DNA of 64,000 bases. Origin: Gammaproteobacteria bacterium. GTDB lineage: Bacteria; Pseudomonadota; Gammaproteobacteria; Competibacterales; Competibacteraceae. Shown piece after piece: positions 17,598 to 27,406 of the stretch. Under the pieces are notes generated by a model that saw only the letters and a program-made list of their open reading frames with translations, had not been told where the DNA came from and searched no databases. The stretch covers positions 2,021,501 to 2,085,500 of the forward strand of contig JACKNC010000001.1 of NCBI GenBank assembly GCA_024235095.1. Direction: 5' to 3'. The position numbers and the translations under genes are program-made. Position 1 is the first letter of the stretch, and every line of letters starts with the position of its first letter.

Positions 17598-20093
17598 TCA
17601 GTCCACTACGTTGCTCCCTGAAGACGTCATCACTTGATTCAGGATTTGCAAAGCGTCAGCAAAATGCAACCGTTCGATCTGTTGACCAACGGGTTGTAAT
17701 TGTTGATGGATCTGTGGATCAGTGATTTGCCGCATCAGTTCCGCGAAGTAGCTTTTGGCTTTCAAGTCGCGCGCGGTGAGCAGTTCCGCCAGGACGGCGA
17801 TCTGCGCGGCCCAGGGTTCCCGATCCGACAGCGGGGGTTGATTCGCTCGCGCGTCATGGGACGCCCCGATTTCGCCCGTGGTTTCAGTCCTTGAATTGAG
17901 TTGATCGATTCCGGTCAAAACCTCTTGCCATCGCGCTTCCGCATAACGGAAGTGTAAGCGGATACCGTTAGCACCCTCAATAATTGCTCGCTCCAACTGC
18001 CGCATCGCCTGCTCCAAGGATGTCGCGGCAAGATTTCCCGCTACTCCAGCCAGAGCATGCGCCTGGTGCGCCGCTTGTTCCTTGTCGCCGGCGTCCAGAG
18101 CTGCCTGGATTTCCGCCAGCACCGCGCCGTGTTGATCGGGAAACCGGGCCAGGAGCCGTCGATAGAGTGCTTCGTTGCCGCCAACCCGCTGGAGTCCAGC
18201 GGCTAGGTCAAGGCCAGGCGCGGCATTGGGTAAAGTAGAAGCGGTTGTCTTATTAATCGGGGATGGGGCCTCCGTCCGGGCGTTCGCATCAACCGCTGGC
18301 GGTTCAACGGCAATGTTTTTAACCCAAAGCCGCAACTTTTGATATAAATTGGACACATCAATCGGCTTAGCCAGGTAGTCATTCATACCGGCTGCCAGAC
18401 AGCGTTCCCGCTCACCGGCCAGTACATTGGCGGTCATTGCGATAATGGGCAACCCGGCAAAACGCGGATCAGCACGCAATTGTCGGGTTGCCGCATAGCC
18501 GTCCAACACCGGCATTTGCAAATCCATTAACACAACATCAAATCCGCTGGGATTCGCCTGAAGCGCTGCTAACGCTTCCTGTCCTTGATCGGCGATTTGT
18601 ACCTGCAAGCCAGCCTGACGCAATATCTCCGCCGCCACCTCTTGATTGAGCGGCTGATCCTCAACCAGCAACACCCTCGCTCCACGCAGCCGCTGCATTT
18701 CTTTAAGCACGTGACTCGATTCCTGCCGAGTTTCCACCTCTTCCGGTGCGGCATGACCAAATGCTGCGGTAAAACGAAACGTACTGCCTTGATCGGGAAC
18801 GCTGGCGACGACAATGCGTCCTCCCATCATTTCCACGAGGCGCTGGCTGATGACTAGACCCAAACCGGTGCCGCCAAACCGTCGGGTGATGGAAGCATCC
18901 GCCTGATTGAACATTTGGAACAGCCGGCCCTGCTGCTCTGGCGTCATGCCAATGCCGGTGTCCCGAATCGAGAATTCCAAGCGAATCTGTTCCGGAAAAT
19001 TTTCTATGACCTGGATAGAGATTACGACCTCGCCTTGTTCAGTAAACTTGATCGCGTTTCCCACCAGATTCAACAGGATTTGACCCAGGCGATGCGGATC
19101 GCCGCGTAGATATTTGGGCGTTCGCTCGTCCTGATGAAACGTGAGCGCCAGTCCTCTTTCAAGGGCGCGAAAGCCTACAATGCTGCGGATTCGATCAAGA
19201 ACCGCCTGCAAATCAAAGGGGATATTGTCCAGATCGATATGTCCCGCTTCGATTTTAGAGAAATCCAGAATATCGTTGATGATGGTTAACAAGGTATGCG
19301 CCGAATGCTCCATCTTGTTGAGGTGATTTCTCAGCTTCGGCGACAGCTTATTTTGTTGCGCCAGATAGAGCAGTCCTTGAATAGCATTGATCGGAGTACG
19401 GATTTCATGGCTCATATTGGCCAGAAACTGGCTTTTGGCCTGGTTGGCTTCTTGCGCTTCCTGTTCTGCCCGTTGCCGCTCAAAAACTTCACGGCGCAAG
19501 CGACGCCCTAAGGACAGCACCCAACGCCAGACTACCAACAACAGTATGAGGATGAGCACGAATTCGGCGATCAGGGTTTGACGGATGTCCTGCTCCAAGG
19601 TCTGAAAAAACAGAGGGCTGATATGAAATCGGGCGATGCCCAGCAGTTCATCCGTCAAAGGTGCGTAAAGGGGGACTGGAACACAGAAGCAGCCTGGATG
19701 ACCCATTTTCCCGCGTTGCAAATTCAAGGTCTTATCAGCGGCGAGGACGACGTTATAGTCCAATTCTAATGCAAGTCCAACGATGAGCGGTTGATCGGTT
19801 GCAGGATCGGTGGCGAGCAGAATTTTGTCCATCGCCGCCTCGACTTCACTAACGGAAACGGGATCGCCGCGCGGCTGCAAGACTTCCGCCAGGGAAACCG
19901 CCTGTGCCTGGGCCAACAGCTTGGCGTTAGTTTCCGCCGCCAGAAGCAAACGAGGTTGCAGAAGAAAAAACCAATAAAAGACGGTGACGCCCCCAACCGC
20001 CAGCGCGAGTAACAGAAACGACAGAGTCAATTGGAAAACGATTCGTCCGACATGCCGCCGGACGCGATAACTCCGATTCTCCTCATGGTTCAT
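17598..20093 (-). CDS. Hybrid sensor histidine kinase with receiver and HPt domains
   Basis: An 831-residue membrane kinase. Two transmembrane segments (about 18-45 and 173-193) bracket a periplasmic sensor region of roughly 125 residues without a clear named fold. Then come a short coiled coil, HisKA with phospho-acceptor His229 (MSHEIRTP), HATPase with DTGIGM and GGTGLGL, a receiver with Asp524 (VLMDLQMP) and Lys in AKP, and an HPt with His679 (AHALAG). It is therefore a complete phosphorelay in one chain. Its start overlaps the end of the YfiR-like gene by eleven bases. A further 100 residues after the HPt have no clear domain. Confidence 0.92.
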   Translation of the reverse strand: MNHEENRSYRVRRHVGRIVFQLTLSFLLLALAVGGVTVFYWFFLLQPRLLLAAETNAKLLAQAQAVSLAEVLQPRGDPVSVSEVEAAMDKILLATDPATDQPLIVGLALELDYNVVLAADKTLNLQRGKMGHPGCFCVPVPLYAPLTDELLGIARFHISPLFFQTLEQDIRQTLIAEFVLILILLLVVWRWVLSLGRRLRREVFERQRAEQEAQEANQAKSQFLANMSHEIRTPINAIQGLLYLAQQNKLSPKLRNHLNKMEHSAHTLLTIINDILDFSKIEAGHIDLDNIPFDLQAVLDRIRSIVGFRALERGLALTFHQDERTPKYLRGDPHRLGQILLNLVGNAIKFTEQGEVVISIQVIENFPEQIRLEFSIRDTGIGMTPEQQGRLFQMFNQADASITRRFGGTGLGLVISQRLVEMMGGRIVVASVPDQGSTFRFTAAFGHAAPEEVETRQESSHVLKEMQRLRGARVLLVEDQPLNQEVAAEILRQAGLQVQIADQGQEALAALQANPSGFDVVLMDLQMPVLDGYAATRQLRADPRFAGLPIIAMTANVLAGERERCLAAGMNDYLAKPIDVSNLYQKLRLWVKNIAVEPPAVDANARTEAPSPINKTTASTLPNAAPGLDLAAGLQRVGGNEALYRRLLARFPDQHGAVLAEIQAALDAGDKEQAAHQAHALAGVAGNLAATSLEQAMRQLERAIIEGANGIRLHFRYAEARWQEVLTGIDQLNSRTETTGEIGASHDARANQPPLSDREPWAAQIAVLAELLTARDLKAKSYFAELMRQITDPQIHQQLQPVGQQIERLHFADALQILNQVMTSSGSNVVD

Positions 20094-20712
20094 GAATTTT
20101 GGCTACCTTCAACAGGAGACTCTTCAGCCGAATTCCGGATCGCCTGAGGGTGGTCTGGTTGATATAAGGCAGTACCCGCACTTCGATGGCCAAACCCGCT
20201 AAAACACCCCTTTCCACATGTCCCTCGAAAGGTGAAAACACGACCCGCTGGTGATCGATACCATATCGAATCACTTCCTCCAGCACAGGGTCCGGCAACG
20301 ATTGCACCAGATAAATGGCTGCTGGAACCTGCTCTTGCAGCGTACTGAAGTGAGCGCCATCGGCGAGAATCACCTGGATGGGATAATTTTTAATTTTACC
20401 TTGCTCACGGCCATGCCCGGATGCTTGCAATGCAGCGGCGAACTTTTCGGCTATTCTCCGGTCGTTCCGGTAAAGCAGCGCCAGTAGCAGTCGGCCCTGA
20501 GCATCGATTTTTTGTCCCAAGTCCTCATCCGCTGCCAGCAGGGCGCGAAACAACCGCAACCCGATCTGCGCGCGCTGTTCCTGCGGATCGCCCAACGCGC
20601 CATACGAAGCGCTTAGAAGACTCAACAGGATTCCCAACAAGAGCGCTAAACGCCTGGACCCGGAGTAACCGGACATTGCAGGTCGATTACCCTGATGATT
20701 GACGGTCGGCAT
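20083..20712 (-). CDS. YfiR-like (DUF4154) periplasmic protein
   Basis: Secreted protein of 209 residues with a signal-type N-terminus (ALLLGILLSLLSASYGALG). The mature part ends GIRLKSLLLKVAK, matching the family pattern in which the C-terminus reads like 'GLRFSSxLLxLA'. YfiR-type proteins sit in the periplasm and restrain or report to inner-membrane diguanylate cyclases or kinases. The start is coupled to the TonB receptor stop (TAATG), and the stop lies inside the kinase start region. Likely role: periplasmic link between the outer-membrane receptor and the hybrid kinase. Confidence 0.72.
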   Translation of the reverse strand: MPTVNHQGNRPAMSGYSGSRRLALLLGILLSLLSASYGALGDPQEQRAQIGLRLFRALLAADEDLGQKIDAQGRLLLALLYRNDRRIAEKFAAALQASGHGREQGKIKNYPIQVILADGAHFSTLQEQVPAAIYLVQSLPDPVLEEVIRYGIDHQRVVFSPFEGHVERGVLAGLAIEVRVLPYINQTTLRRSGIRLKSLLLKVAKIHEP

Positions 20713-22628
20713 TAAAAATCATAAGAAATCTGCCCCCAGACGAGGCTATCAGGAAAATCACTGCTTTCCACGCGACCCGGTTCGCTCACCAGGAACTGCT
20801 GATCGACTTGCAACAGATTATGCACTCCAAACCGCAGGGTCAGTCCTTGGGTCCAGACATCGAACAGGCTTAGAGTCAGCGCAACGCGATGCTCAGGGTC
20901 AGTATCGATGCTCGAGGCATGACGCGCGCCCACATAATTCCAATGGGCAGCCAGCAACATGTATTCGTAAGGGCGGTAAAACAGCGCCAGATTGCCCAGC
21001 CAATCCGCAGTGCTAGGGTCTGTCCCAATCGTTTCTCCACCCAACAGGTAGGGATGAAGACCGGACCGGCTGTCGGCATACGAGAGATTGAACCAGGACT
21101 TAAGTCGGGGGGACCATTGCTGTTCCCATTCGAATTCCACACCGGTTGTTTCTGAAGTGCCGGTGTTAATAAAAATAGGAGCAGATGGTGGAGGATTTAT
21201 GCGGTTGATATTATTTTTTATTTTTGAATAAAACAGGGTCAACCGCAAGGTCCGTTCAGGCTGTCGGTGGATATAGCTTAATTCCGAGGTATGGATATTC
21301 TCGGGCTCAAGACCCGTTTGGTAGGTCGGTATAACAAGCTCCCAGAAAGTCGGGGCGCGATAGCCGCCCGCATACTGGGCTTTCACAATATGCCCCTCAG
21401 AAACTTGCCATACAACGGCCAAACGCGGATTCCAAAGATTCTGTTCCAAATCGTCGCGTCGATCAAAGCGCAGACCTGCCGTGAGCGCGAGTTGATCAGA
21501 GGCTTCGTATTGATCTTGAAGGCTAATTCCATAATAACGACGTTTGATATCGTATATGAATCCATTGTTAGGGCGGACATTGAAAGGGAGAGCTCTGCGG
21601 GCCTCCTCTGTGTGATCGTCCGTGTACGACAACTGCGACAACCACTGATGACGTTCCATCCCTTGCCACGCAAGTTCCGCTTGGCCTTCCCAGGCATATC
21701 CTAGAAAGCGCTGAATGCCTTCTTCGAAATCATTATTGAGATAAGAAAGCGAAAGGCTTAGCTGCGCGTCGCTGGCTAGATCGAAGGATTGGCGCGCGAT
21801 GATGGTTTCCGTGTGTTGATCGCGGCTGACGCCCTGATCGATGGCATAATCTTCGTTGATCGCCTGCGCTGTCAGTTCAAAGCCGCGGTGCGCGAATTTG
21901 AGGATCGCTGACTGTTGGTCATTCTCCGCATCAATGCCAATGGGCGCTTCCACCGAAGAGCCTGTGAGACCGGCAACATTGAGACTCAATCGAGTCGCCC
22001 CATCTTCGCTTTGATCAGCGTACAGACCGTTCACGGTGGTCGCGCCATGCTCATCCACGCGCGTGGCGACTTGAGAGGTTTTTTGCCGGGTTAGAATATT
22101 CAATACACCGTAGTAGGCAAAATCCCCATATAATAATGCATTGGGACCCCGGATAAATTCGATGCGATCCACTTGTTCAATAGGCAATGAAAGCGCTTGG
22201 GAAGTCAACCCGGAACTTTCCCGGCTCATGGGGGATGAGTTCAACAACACCTTGATATTTCCGGAGTTAAACGGGGAGGTGAATCCACGGACCCCAACGA
22301 AGAGTTCTCCTTGCTTGTTTTGAAGGAGCATCACGCCAGGAATCAGCGCCAACGCCTCCCACACCGTGCGCATACCTAAGGTTTCCAACTCCCGACCCTG
22401 CAGCACCGTCACCATGCCCGGCACGTAATCTACATTCAACCGGCTCTTTGTGGCGATTTCCGTGCTTTCGTCCAGCACTTGCATGAACTCGCCTAACCAG
22501 GCTTCATCTTGACTGTCCGAATTCGCCGCCAAATTAACCAGGGCTTCCTCGGCTCGCAGAGCAAAAGTACCAATGACCAGCAAAAACATTCCTGCCGATG
22601 TCAGCCAGAACTTTGGTTGATTACCCAT
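20712..22628 (-). CDS. TonB-dependent outer-membrane receptor
   Basis: A 638-residue receptor. A hydrophobic N-terminal leader precedes a plug domain (about 50-170) with VPGMVTVLQGRELETLGM and a LYGDFAYYGVLNILTR segment, both typical of TonB plugs. The rest is a beta-barrel with alternating aromatic strands and the terminal residue is phenylalanine (QISYDF), the usual barrel end. Ligand unknown: no siderophore or B12 gene is near. It sits between a response-regulator cyclase and a YfiR-like gene with one-base TAATG overlaps on both sides, so a sensing role is more likely than bulk uptake. Confidence 0.9.
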   Translation of the reverse strand: MGNQPKFWLTSAGMFLLVIGTFALRAEEALVNLAANSDSQDEAWLGEFMQVLDESTEIATKSRLNVDYVPGMVTVLQGRELETLGMRTVWEALALIPGVMLLQNKQGELFVGVRGFTSPFNSGNIKVLLNSSPMSRESSGLTSQALSLPIEQVDRIEFIRGPNALLYGDFAYYGVLNILTRQKTSQVATRVDEHGATTVNGLYADQSEDGATRLSLNVAGLTGSSVEAPIGIDAENDQQSAILKFAHRGFELTAQAINEDYAIDQGVSRDQHTETIIARQSFDLASDAQLSLSLSYLNNDFEEGIQRFLGYAWEGQAELAWQGMERHQWLSQLSYTDDHTEEARRALPFNVRPNNGFIYDIKRRYYGISLQDQYEASDQLALTAGLRFDRRDDLEQNLWNPRLAVVWQVSEGHIVKAQYAGGYRAPTFWELVIPTYQTGLEPENIHTSELSYIHRQPERTLRLTLFYSKIKNNINRINPPPSAPIFINTGTSETTGVEFEWEQQWSPRLKSWFNLSYADSRSGLHPYLLGGETIGTDPSTADWLGNLALFYRPYEYMLLAAHWNYVGARHASSIDTDPEHRVALTLSLFDVWTQGLTLRFGVHNLLQVDQQFLVSEPGRVESSDFPDSLVWGQISYDF

Positions 22629-23542
22629 TATTGATTCCCCACAATCCGGTTTCTCCCCATTTGTTTAGCCTGATATAGATGTTGATCGGCTTTTTCGATC
22701 AAGGCTTGGGGGCTAATGTGTTGATCGGGTTCCAGAGTCGCTACGCCCATGCTGACGGTTATGAAAGAATGCTTTGGCGAGCGGGCATGGTCGAGACGCA
22801 GGGACGCTACCCGCTGCCGTAATCGTTCTGCAATGACCAATGCGCCCGCATGGTGAGTCCCTAGCAGCACGCAAGCGAATTCTTCGCCGCCGTAACGAGC
22901 CGCTAAATCGGTGCGCCGGGTTAATCCATTCGCTAGAGTGGTTGCAACGACCTGTAAACAGCGATCGCCGGCGACGTGACCGTAGTGGTCATTGTAGGCT
23001 TTAAAATGATCCACATCCGCTAGAATGAGCGACAGCGCCGCCTCGGAGCGAACGGTATGAAGCCATTGGGTTTCGAGAAACTCATCGAAACAGCGGCGGT
23101 TAGCAATCCCGGTCAAGCCGTCGGTCATTGAAAGCCTGGCCAGATGCTCCCGGTAGCGTTTCAGTTCCAAATGGATGCCCACTCGTAACTTGACGATGCC
23201 GGGACGCACCGGCTTGGTCAGGTAATCGACAGCGCCCAAGTGCAGGCCAATCTCCTCATCCTCTTCCTGATCCTTCGCAGTCACGAAAATTACCGGTATT
23301 TCCCGAGTCAACGGGTTCTGTTTTAGTTGTTTGCAAACCTGGCGCCCATCCATACCCGGCATGATGACATCTAACAGGATGAGATCCGGCGATTGCTCTT
23401 GCACCACCGCCAGCGCCTCCAGACCATTCGTGGCGAACAGAATGCGATAGCGATCGCACAGTGCATTGTTTAAAATTTCAATATTTTCAATCATATCGTC
23501 GACCACCAGAAGAGTCGCCTGATGTTCATCGGGTATGGTCAT
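22628..23542 (-). CDS. Response regulator with diguanylate cyclase (GGDEF) output
   Basis: A 304-residue protein of the PleD/WspR type. The receiver domain (10-125) has phospho-acceptor Asp58 in ILLDVIMP and Lys110 in LTKP. The GGDEF domain (about 135-300) has the active-site GGEEF at 218-222, the nucleotide-binding DGLTGIANRR and an inhibitory RRTD I-site at 209-212, so it should make cyclic di-GMP and be product-inhibited. It is the first gene of the four-gene operon and has no membrane segment. The partner kinase is probably the hybrid kinase at the other end of the operon. Confidence 0.93.
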   Translation of the reverse strand: MTIPDEHQATLLVVDDMIENIEILNNALCDRYRILFATNGLEALAVVQEQSPDLILLDVIMPGMDGRQVCKQLKQNPLTREIPVIFVTAKDQEEDEEIGLHLGAVDYLTKPVRPGIVKLRVGIHLELKRYREHLARLSMTDGLTGIANRRCFDEFLETQWLHTVRSEAALSLILADVDHFKAYNDHYGHVAGDRCLQVVATTLANGLTRRTDLAARYGGEEFACVLLGTHHAGALVIAERLRQRVASLRLDHARSPKHSFITVSMGVATLEPDQHISPQALIEKADQHLYQAKQMGRNRIVGNQ

Positions 23543-23639
23543 TTCTATTCCTCAACTTTGCAGAACTGCTGAAACCTTTTTCACTACCATTAACCATGCA
23601 AACAGCGCATGGTAATTTGCATCTCGAAATTCAGACTTC

Positions 23640-24498
23640 CTGCCCAAGCGCTCTATTCGCGCCCTGAGCCCTGGGTGAACAGCGCGCTGGCGATGATTGT
23701 TGGACGCCTCGTCTATGCTGGCAGCAAGCTCTCATTATGCAACCATCACCCCAACACCTGCCTGTGAGAGGCTTCTGGATCTCAGCGTAACCGCCTTGAC
23801 TGCGATGGGGGCGTACCAACGTGCAACCACCGTGGAGAAGCGCGGTGCGCGGGTGGGTAAGGTCTTGGCCAAATACAAGATGGGCAAGTTTATCCGCTGG
23901 TCCATTGAGGCCGACCAGACCATGCCGGCCTTCCGGACGCACCGCTTGGTATGGTCGATTAACGCCGATCAGGTGGCGCAGGAAAAGCGATTCGACGGGT
24001 GCTATATCATCACGAGCGATGTTGACCAAGAGCAGATGAATACCGTGGAAGTCGTCGCCGCCTACAAGAGTTTGACCTTTATGAAACGGGCCTTTCGTAA
24101 TCTAGAGACCGTTCAGTTGGAGATTTGTCCCGTTTATCATAAGCATGATGAGCGCATTCGTAGTCATGTCTTCCTATGCATGTGGGCCTATTATCTGCAA
24201 TGGCACCTGGAGCAACGTTTATACCGTTTACCGATAGATTCTGAATCTTTCTTTCCCTGGGTAACCCTGGCGGCCCCTCCATTTTTCGGGTTAAACCTAA
24301 CGGTAATTGGTATTAGCACCCTGGGTTGCCAAGGATGGAGAGGGGCAAGAGAGATGTTGGACATTGCGCGATGTGCTCGATTATCTGACTCAGATAACCC
24401 ATAACAAGGTCTCTGTAAACGCCGCTGAGTTTTATCAGAACAGCACACCGACACGAGAGCAAGAAGAGATACTGGACTTGTTACAGGTCAGCATGTAG
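23640..24498 (+). pseudogene. IS1634-family transposase remnant
   Basis: Broken DDE transposase. A first fragment in one frame (about 23645-23760) reads SALAMIVGRLVYAGSKL, an N-terminal family segment. A second frame from about 23740 to 24330 reads VGKVLAKYKMGKF, FDGCYIITSD and IRSHVFLCMWAYYLQWHLE, the catalytic core and C-terminal region. The tail LRDVLDYLTQI ... FYQNSTPTREQEEILDLL lies in a third frame (to 24498). At least two frame changes and an internal deletion make it inactive. No terminal repeats were recognised. Confidence 0.75.
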
Positions 24499-24559
24499 CC
24501 ACCCGCGTGAAATCCAAAATTGCCGTCTAGCCCAGTGGCGATCAGGGCTTTCGCTGATT

Positions 24560-24690
24560 CTGCTAGGGGAAAATCTGTCAATAGTAAGCGACGACATCAG
24601 TCGCTGGGGTATAAAACCCTCAATCACGTCTACACGACCGGTCAGGGTGGTGGTGCAGAAATCGTGGACAAATGGAGTGGTCTCCCGGAG
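24560..24690 (+). pseudogene. IS3-family transposase C-terminal scrap
   Basis: A short in-frame piece reads NSKRRHQSLGYKTLNHVYTT and GGGAEIVDKW, which matches the C-terminal end of IS3-family integrase-type transposases (the 'RRHQSLGY' signature). Only about 40 residues remain, with no catalytic domain and no inverted repeat in view. It lies between the IS1634 and IS5 remnants. Confidence 0.65.
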
Positions 24691-24724
24691 CCAGTATCAG
24701 AAGCTGTCGAAAAACCTTATTATC

Positions 24725-25579
24725 CTAAGCAGACTCTAAAACCGGCTCTTGCAATAATGCACGATTTTTACACATTTTTCGCAGCATCAGTCGAATCGAT
24801 GCGATATAAACATGACCTTCGCTTGATGTGGGCTTTCGTTCATAGTCTTTGCTCAGTCGCCGAAATCTTCCTAACCAGGCCAGCGTTCTCTCCACAACCC
24901 ATCAACGAGGTAATACCTGAAACCCACGGCCTGTTTTATTGTTATTCTGTACAATCTCAATCATACGATTAAATTCTTTTTCAACCCACTGAATAAATTC
25001 TTCACCTCGATAGCCACAATCCGCCCAAATTTTCTTAATCGTATCGATCACTGAAAATCCAGCATTTAACACGGCGCGTGCCATGCCCATCGTAAGTATT
25101 CGCAGCATGAACACGAACAATAATGATATAACCTATTGTATCAACTAATATATGTCTCTTGCGTCCTTTAACGAGGTTACCGCCATCAAATCCCGTTTCA
25201 TCCACACATTCCTGCGTTCTTTTCACCGATTGACTGTCAATAATGGCCGCACTAGGCGTTTCATTCCGATCCAATTCTTTGCGAAGATTTCGATGGATCG
25301 CCGTATTAATTTTCTCCAGAACACCGTTGTCCAACCACCGATGATAGTAGTAACTGACCCGCGTGTAGGATGGAAAGTCCTTGGGTCAGTATCGCCATTG
25401 ACAGCCTGTCTTGTTCAGATAGAAGATCGCATTTAAAATTTCACGAAAATCCACTTCTCGAGGGCGTCCTCTACTTTTACGTGGTTCGAGTTCTCTAAAA
25501 TCGGTTTGATGATTTCTCATTCCTCCTGGGTCAGATCACTGGGATAACGGTTAAAAGGGATTTCTTTCGGCCAAGACAT
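24725..25579 (-). pseudogene. IS5-family transposase pseudogene
   Basis: Reading from 25579 down, fragments spell a complete but broken IS5-type DDE transposase: MSWPKEIPFNRYPSDLTQEE then a TGA stop; a frame change to REILNAIFYLNKTGCQWRY and another TGA; the core AAIIDSQSVKRT and GRKRHILVDTIGYI; a further frame change to IWADCGYRGEEF, then ERTLAWLGRFRRLSKDYER and a stop at 24725. The order and spacing are those of one ~270-residue protein with two stops and at least two frameshifts. AT-rich flanks lie at either side; I did not find matching terminal repeats. Confidence 0.8.
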
Positions 25580-25667
25580 CGGTACACCTCGAATGGGATT
25601 TTTGGGATTAAAATATTTTTTGCCTTTTTGGGGCCTTTCCAGGGAATCATAGCAAAATAAAATTATA

Positions 25668-26679
25668 ACGCGATGTTCGACTTTTCCGAGGGGAGATGAG
25701 AGCAGGCGGATGCGGCATGGCGATGTGAGCTAAGCTGAGAGGAACCAACCGCCTCAACCGCACGGAGAGACCGCCATGCCGCTCGAAGACTTTATCATCA
25801 CGGTGTTTTGTTGGGTAGACGAACACCTGAATGCCCTGCTCGGGGATCACTGCTTACGCTCGCGAGGCTTCGCCCCCAAGCTGAATGATAGTGAAGTGAT
25901 CACGATGGAAGTCGTCGGCGAGTTCTTAGGGCTGGATACGGATGTGGGCATCTGGAAGTACTTCGGTCGTCATTGGCCGTCGTGGTTCCCGGAACTCGGA
26001 TCGCGGACGACGTTTGCCCAGCAGGCGGCGAATCTGTGGGTGATCAAGCAGCGGCTTCATCAGCAGCTGCTGATCGAGTTGGGGGCGGCGACGGACCCGA
26101 TTCGCTTGGTGGATGGTTGCCCTCTGCCCCTCTGTGTGTTGACCCGTGCCCCGCACTGTCGGTTATTTCCTGCGGTGGCGGATTTTGGCTATTGTGCGGC
26201 AAAGAAGCAGTACTATTACGGGCTTCACGGTCATCTGATGGTCACGATCCATGGCGTCATCACGGCGTGGACGGTGACGCCCGCTACGGGTGATGAACGC
26301 GAGGCGTTGTGGGATTTGACCGAAGGTGTTCAGGGTTGGGTGATCGGCGACAAAGGTTACCTGAGCGCCTTTCTTCAGACGGAACTGGCCACGACCGGGA
26401 TTGACTTGCAAACCCCCTTGCGGGCCAACATGATCGATCCGCGTCCCCCGTGGGCTGTCCAGCAGCTTACGAGAACCCGCCGCCTCGTGGAAACGGTCAT
26501 CGGTCAGCTCACCGAGCCATTCCATTTTGAGAAAATCCGGGCGCGGGATGTGTGGCACTTGACGAGTCGGATCGCCCGAAAAGTCTTAGCGCACACCTTG
26601 GGTATTTTCATGAACCGACAAGTCGGTCGGTCAGACCTCCAGTTTGAGGGCCTGATCGCCTGAAAGTCGAACATCGCGT
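25668..26679 (+). mobile_element. Complete IS982-family insertion sequence
   Basis: The element is bounded by perfect 17-bp inverted repeats ACGCGATGTTCGACTTT at 25668-25684 and its complement at 26663-26679. Immediately outside, the 7-bp AATTATA occurs on both sides (25661-25667 and 26680-26686), a target duplication. The length of 1012 bases and a single transposase fit IS982. Intact ends and an open frame point to a recent insertion into AT-rich sequence between older IS debris. Confidence 0.9.
25776..26663 (+). CDS. IS982-family transposase
   Basis: DDE transposase of 295 residues, the only gene of the IS982 copy. Candidate catalytic residues are Asp113 (LVDGCPLPL), Asp192 (IGDKGYLSA) and Glu239 (RLVETVIGQL), in the order and spacing expected for the family. 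The N-terminus contains PKLNDSEVITMEVVGEF, the family's early motif. Its stop codon lies at the inner edge of the right inverted repeat. The frame is uninterrupted, so it is probably active. Confidence 0.92.
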   Translation: MPLEDFIITVFCWVDEHLNALLGDHCLRSRGFAPKLNDSEVITMEVVGEFLGLDTDVGIWKYFGRHWPSWFPELGSRTTFAQQAANLWVIKQRLHQQLLIELGAATDPIRLVDGCPLPLCVLTRAPHCRLFPAVADFGYCAAKKQYYYGLHGHLMVTIHGVITAWTVTPATGDEREALWDLTEGVQGWVIGDKGYLSAFLQTELATTGIDLQTPLRANMIDPRPPWAVQQLTRTRRLVETVIGQLTEPFHFEKIRARDVWHLTSRIARKVLAHTLGIFMNRQVGRSDLQFEGLIA

Positions 26680-26694
26680 AATTATATAAATTAA

Positions 26695-27312
26695 TTGCTT
26701 ATTTTTTATACAGCTTCTAACGGGTGGTTGATGAGCGATGGGTGGTGCGCCTATCGGCATTTCGAGCCGCGGTTGCGGTGCTGGGCGCATCTCCTGCGCA
26801 AGGCGCAGGGGTTGATCGACAGTTACGGTCAGGAGACCTGCGCGTTTGGCCGCCACGTGCTCGACTTGTTGAAAGTCCTGATGGCGGCAGTGTACGCCAC
26901 CCGGGAAGGATCACCTACCGACGACTTGCCGACCCGGTATGCCGAGGACTTGGCCTGCCTGCGGATGACCTGCGAACCCCTCAAAGACCACACCCATGCG
27001 AAGACTCGGGCGTTAGCGGTGGAGTTACTGAATGACTGGGACGCGATCTTCCAGGTCTTGCATCATCCTGAGTTACCGCTCACCAACAACGAGGCCGAGC
27101 GTGCGCTCCGTCACTGGGCGATTCTTCGTAAGATCAGCCGCGGCACCCGCACACCCACCGGTTCGCGCACCTTCACCGTACTGGCCAGCGTCATGACGAC
27201 CTGCCGACAGAGGGGCCATTCCCCGTCGCCCGATCGCCGCGCCGCCATCGCCGATCGCCGCGCCGGACGCCCCTTGGCCTCTCTACCCACTCCCGTTATG
27301 CAGGGAGTGTGA
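26695..27312 (+). pseudogene. IS66-family transposase, N-terminally truncated
   Basis: The frame encodes only the C-terminal third to half of an IS66 TnpC: MSDGWCAYRHFEPRLRCWAH opens the remaining DDE domain, and LPLTNNEAERALRHWAILRK carries the conserved glutamate. The true homology begins near 26718; the N-terminal half, and the tnpA/tnpB helper genes, are absent. The right end runs to about 27312 in a proline- and arginine-rich tail. The IS982 insertion just upstream does not restore the missing part, so the truncation is older or separate. Confidence 0.82.
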
Positions 27313-27406
27313 ACGGTTACAAGCGTTCCAGATCAGCGCCAGTGACGCAGGCGATGCGAATTTCATCATTCATTTGTCTTTTCCACGAAATAGCTTGGCT
27401 TTGAGG

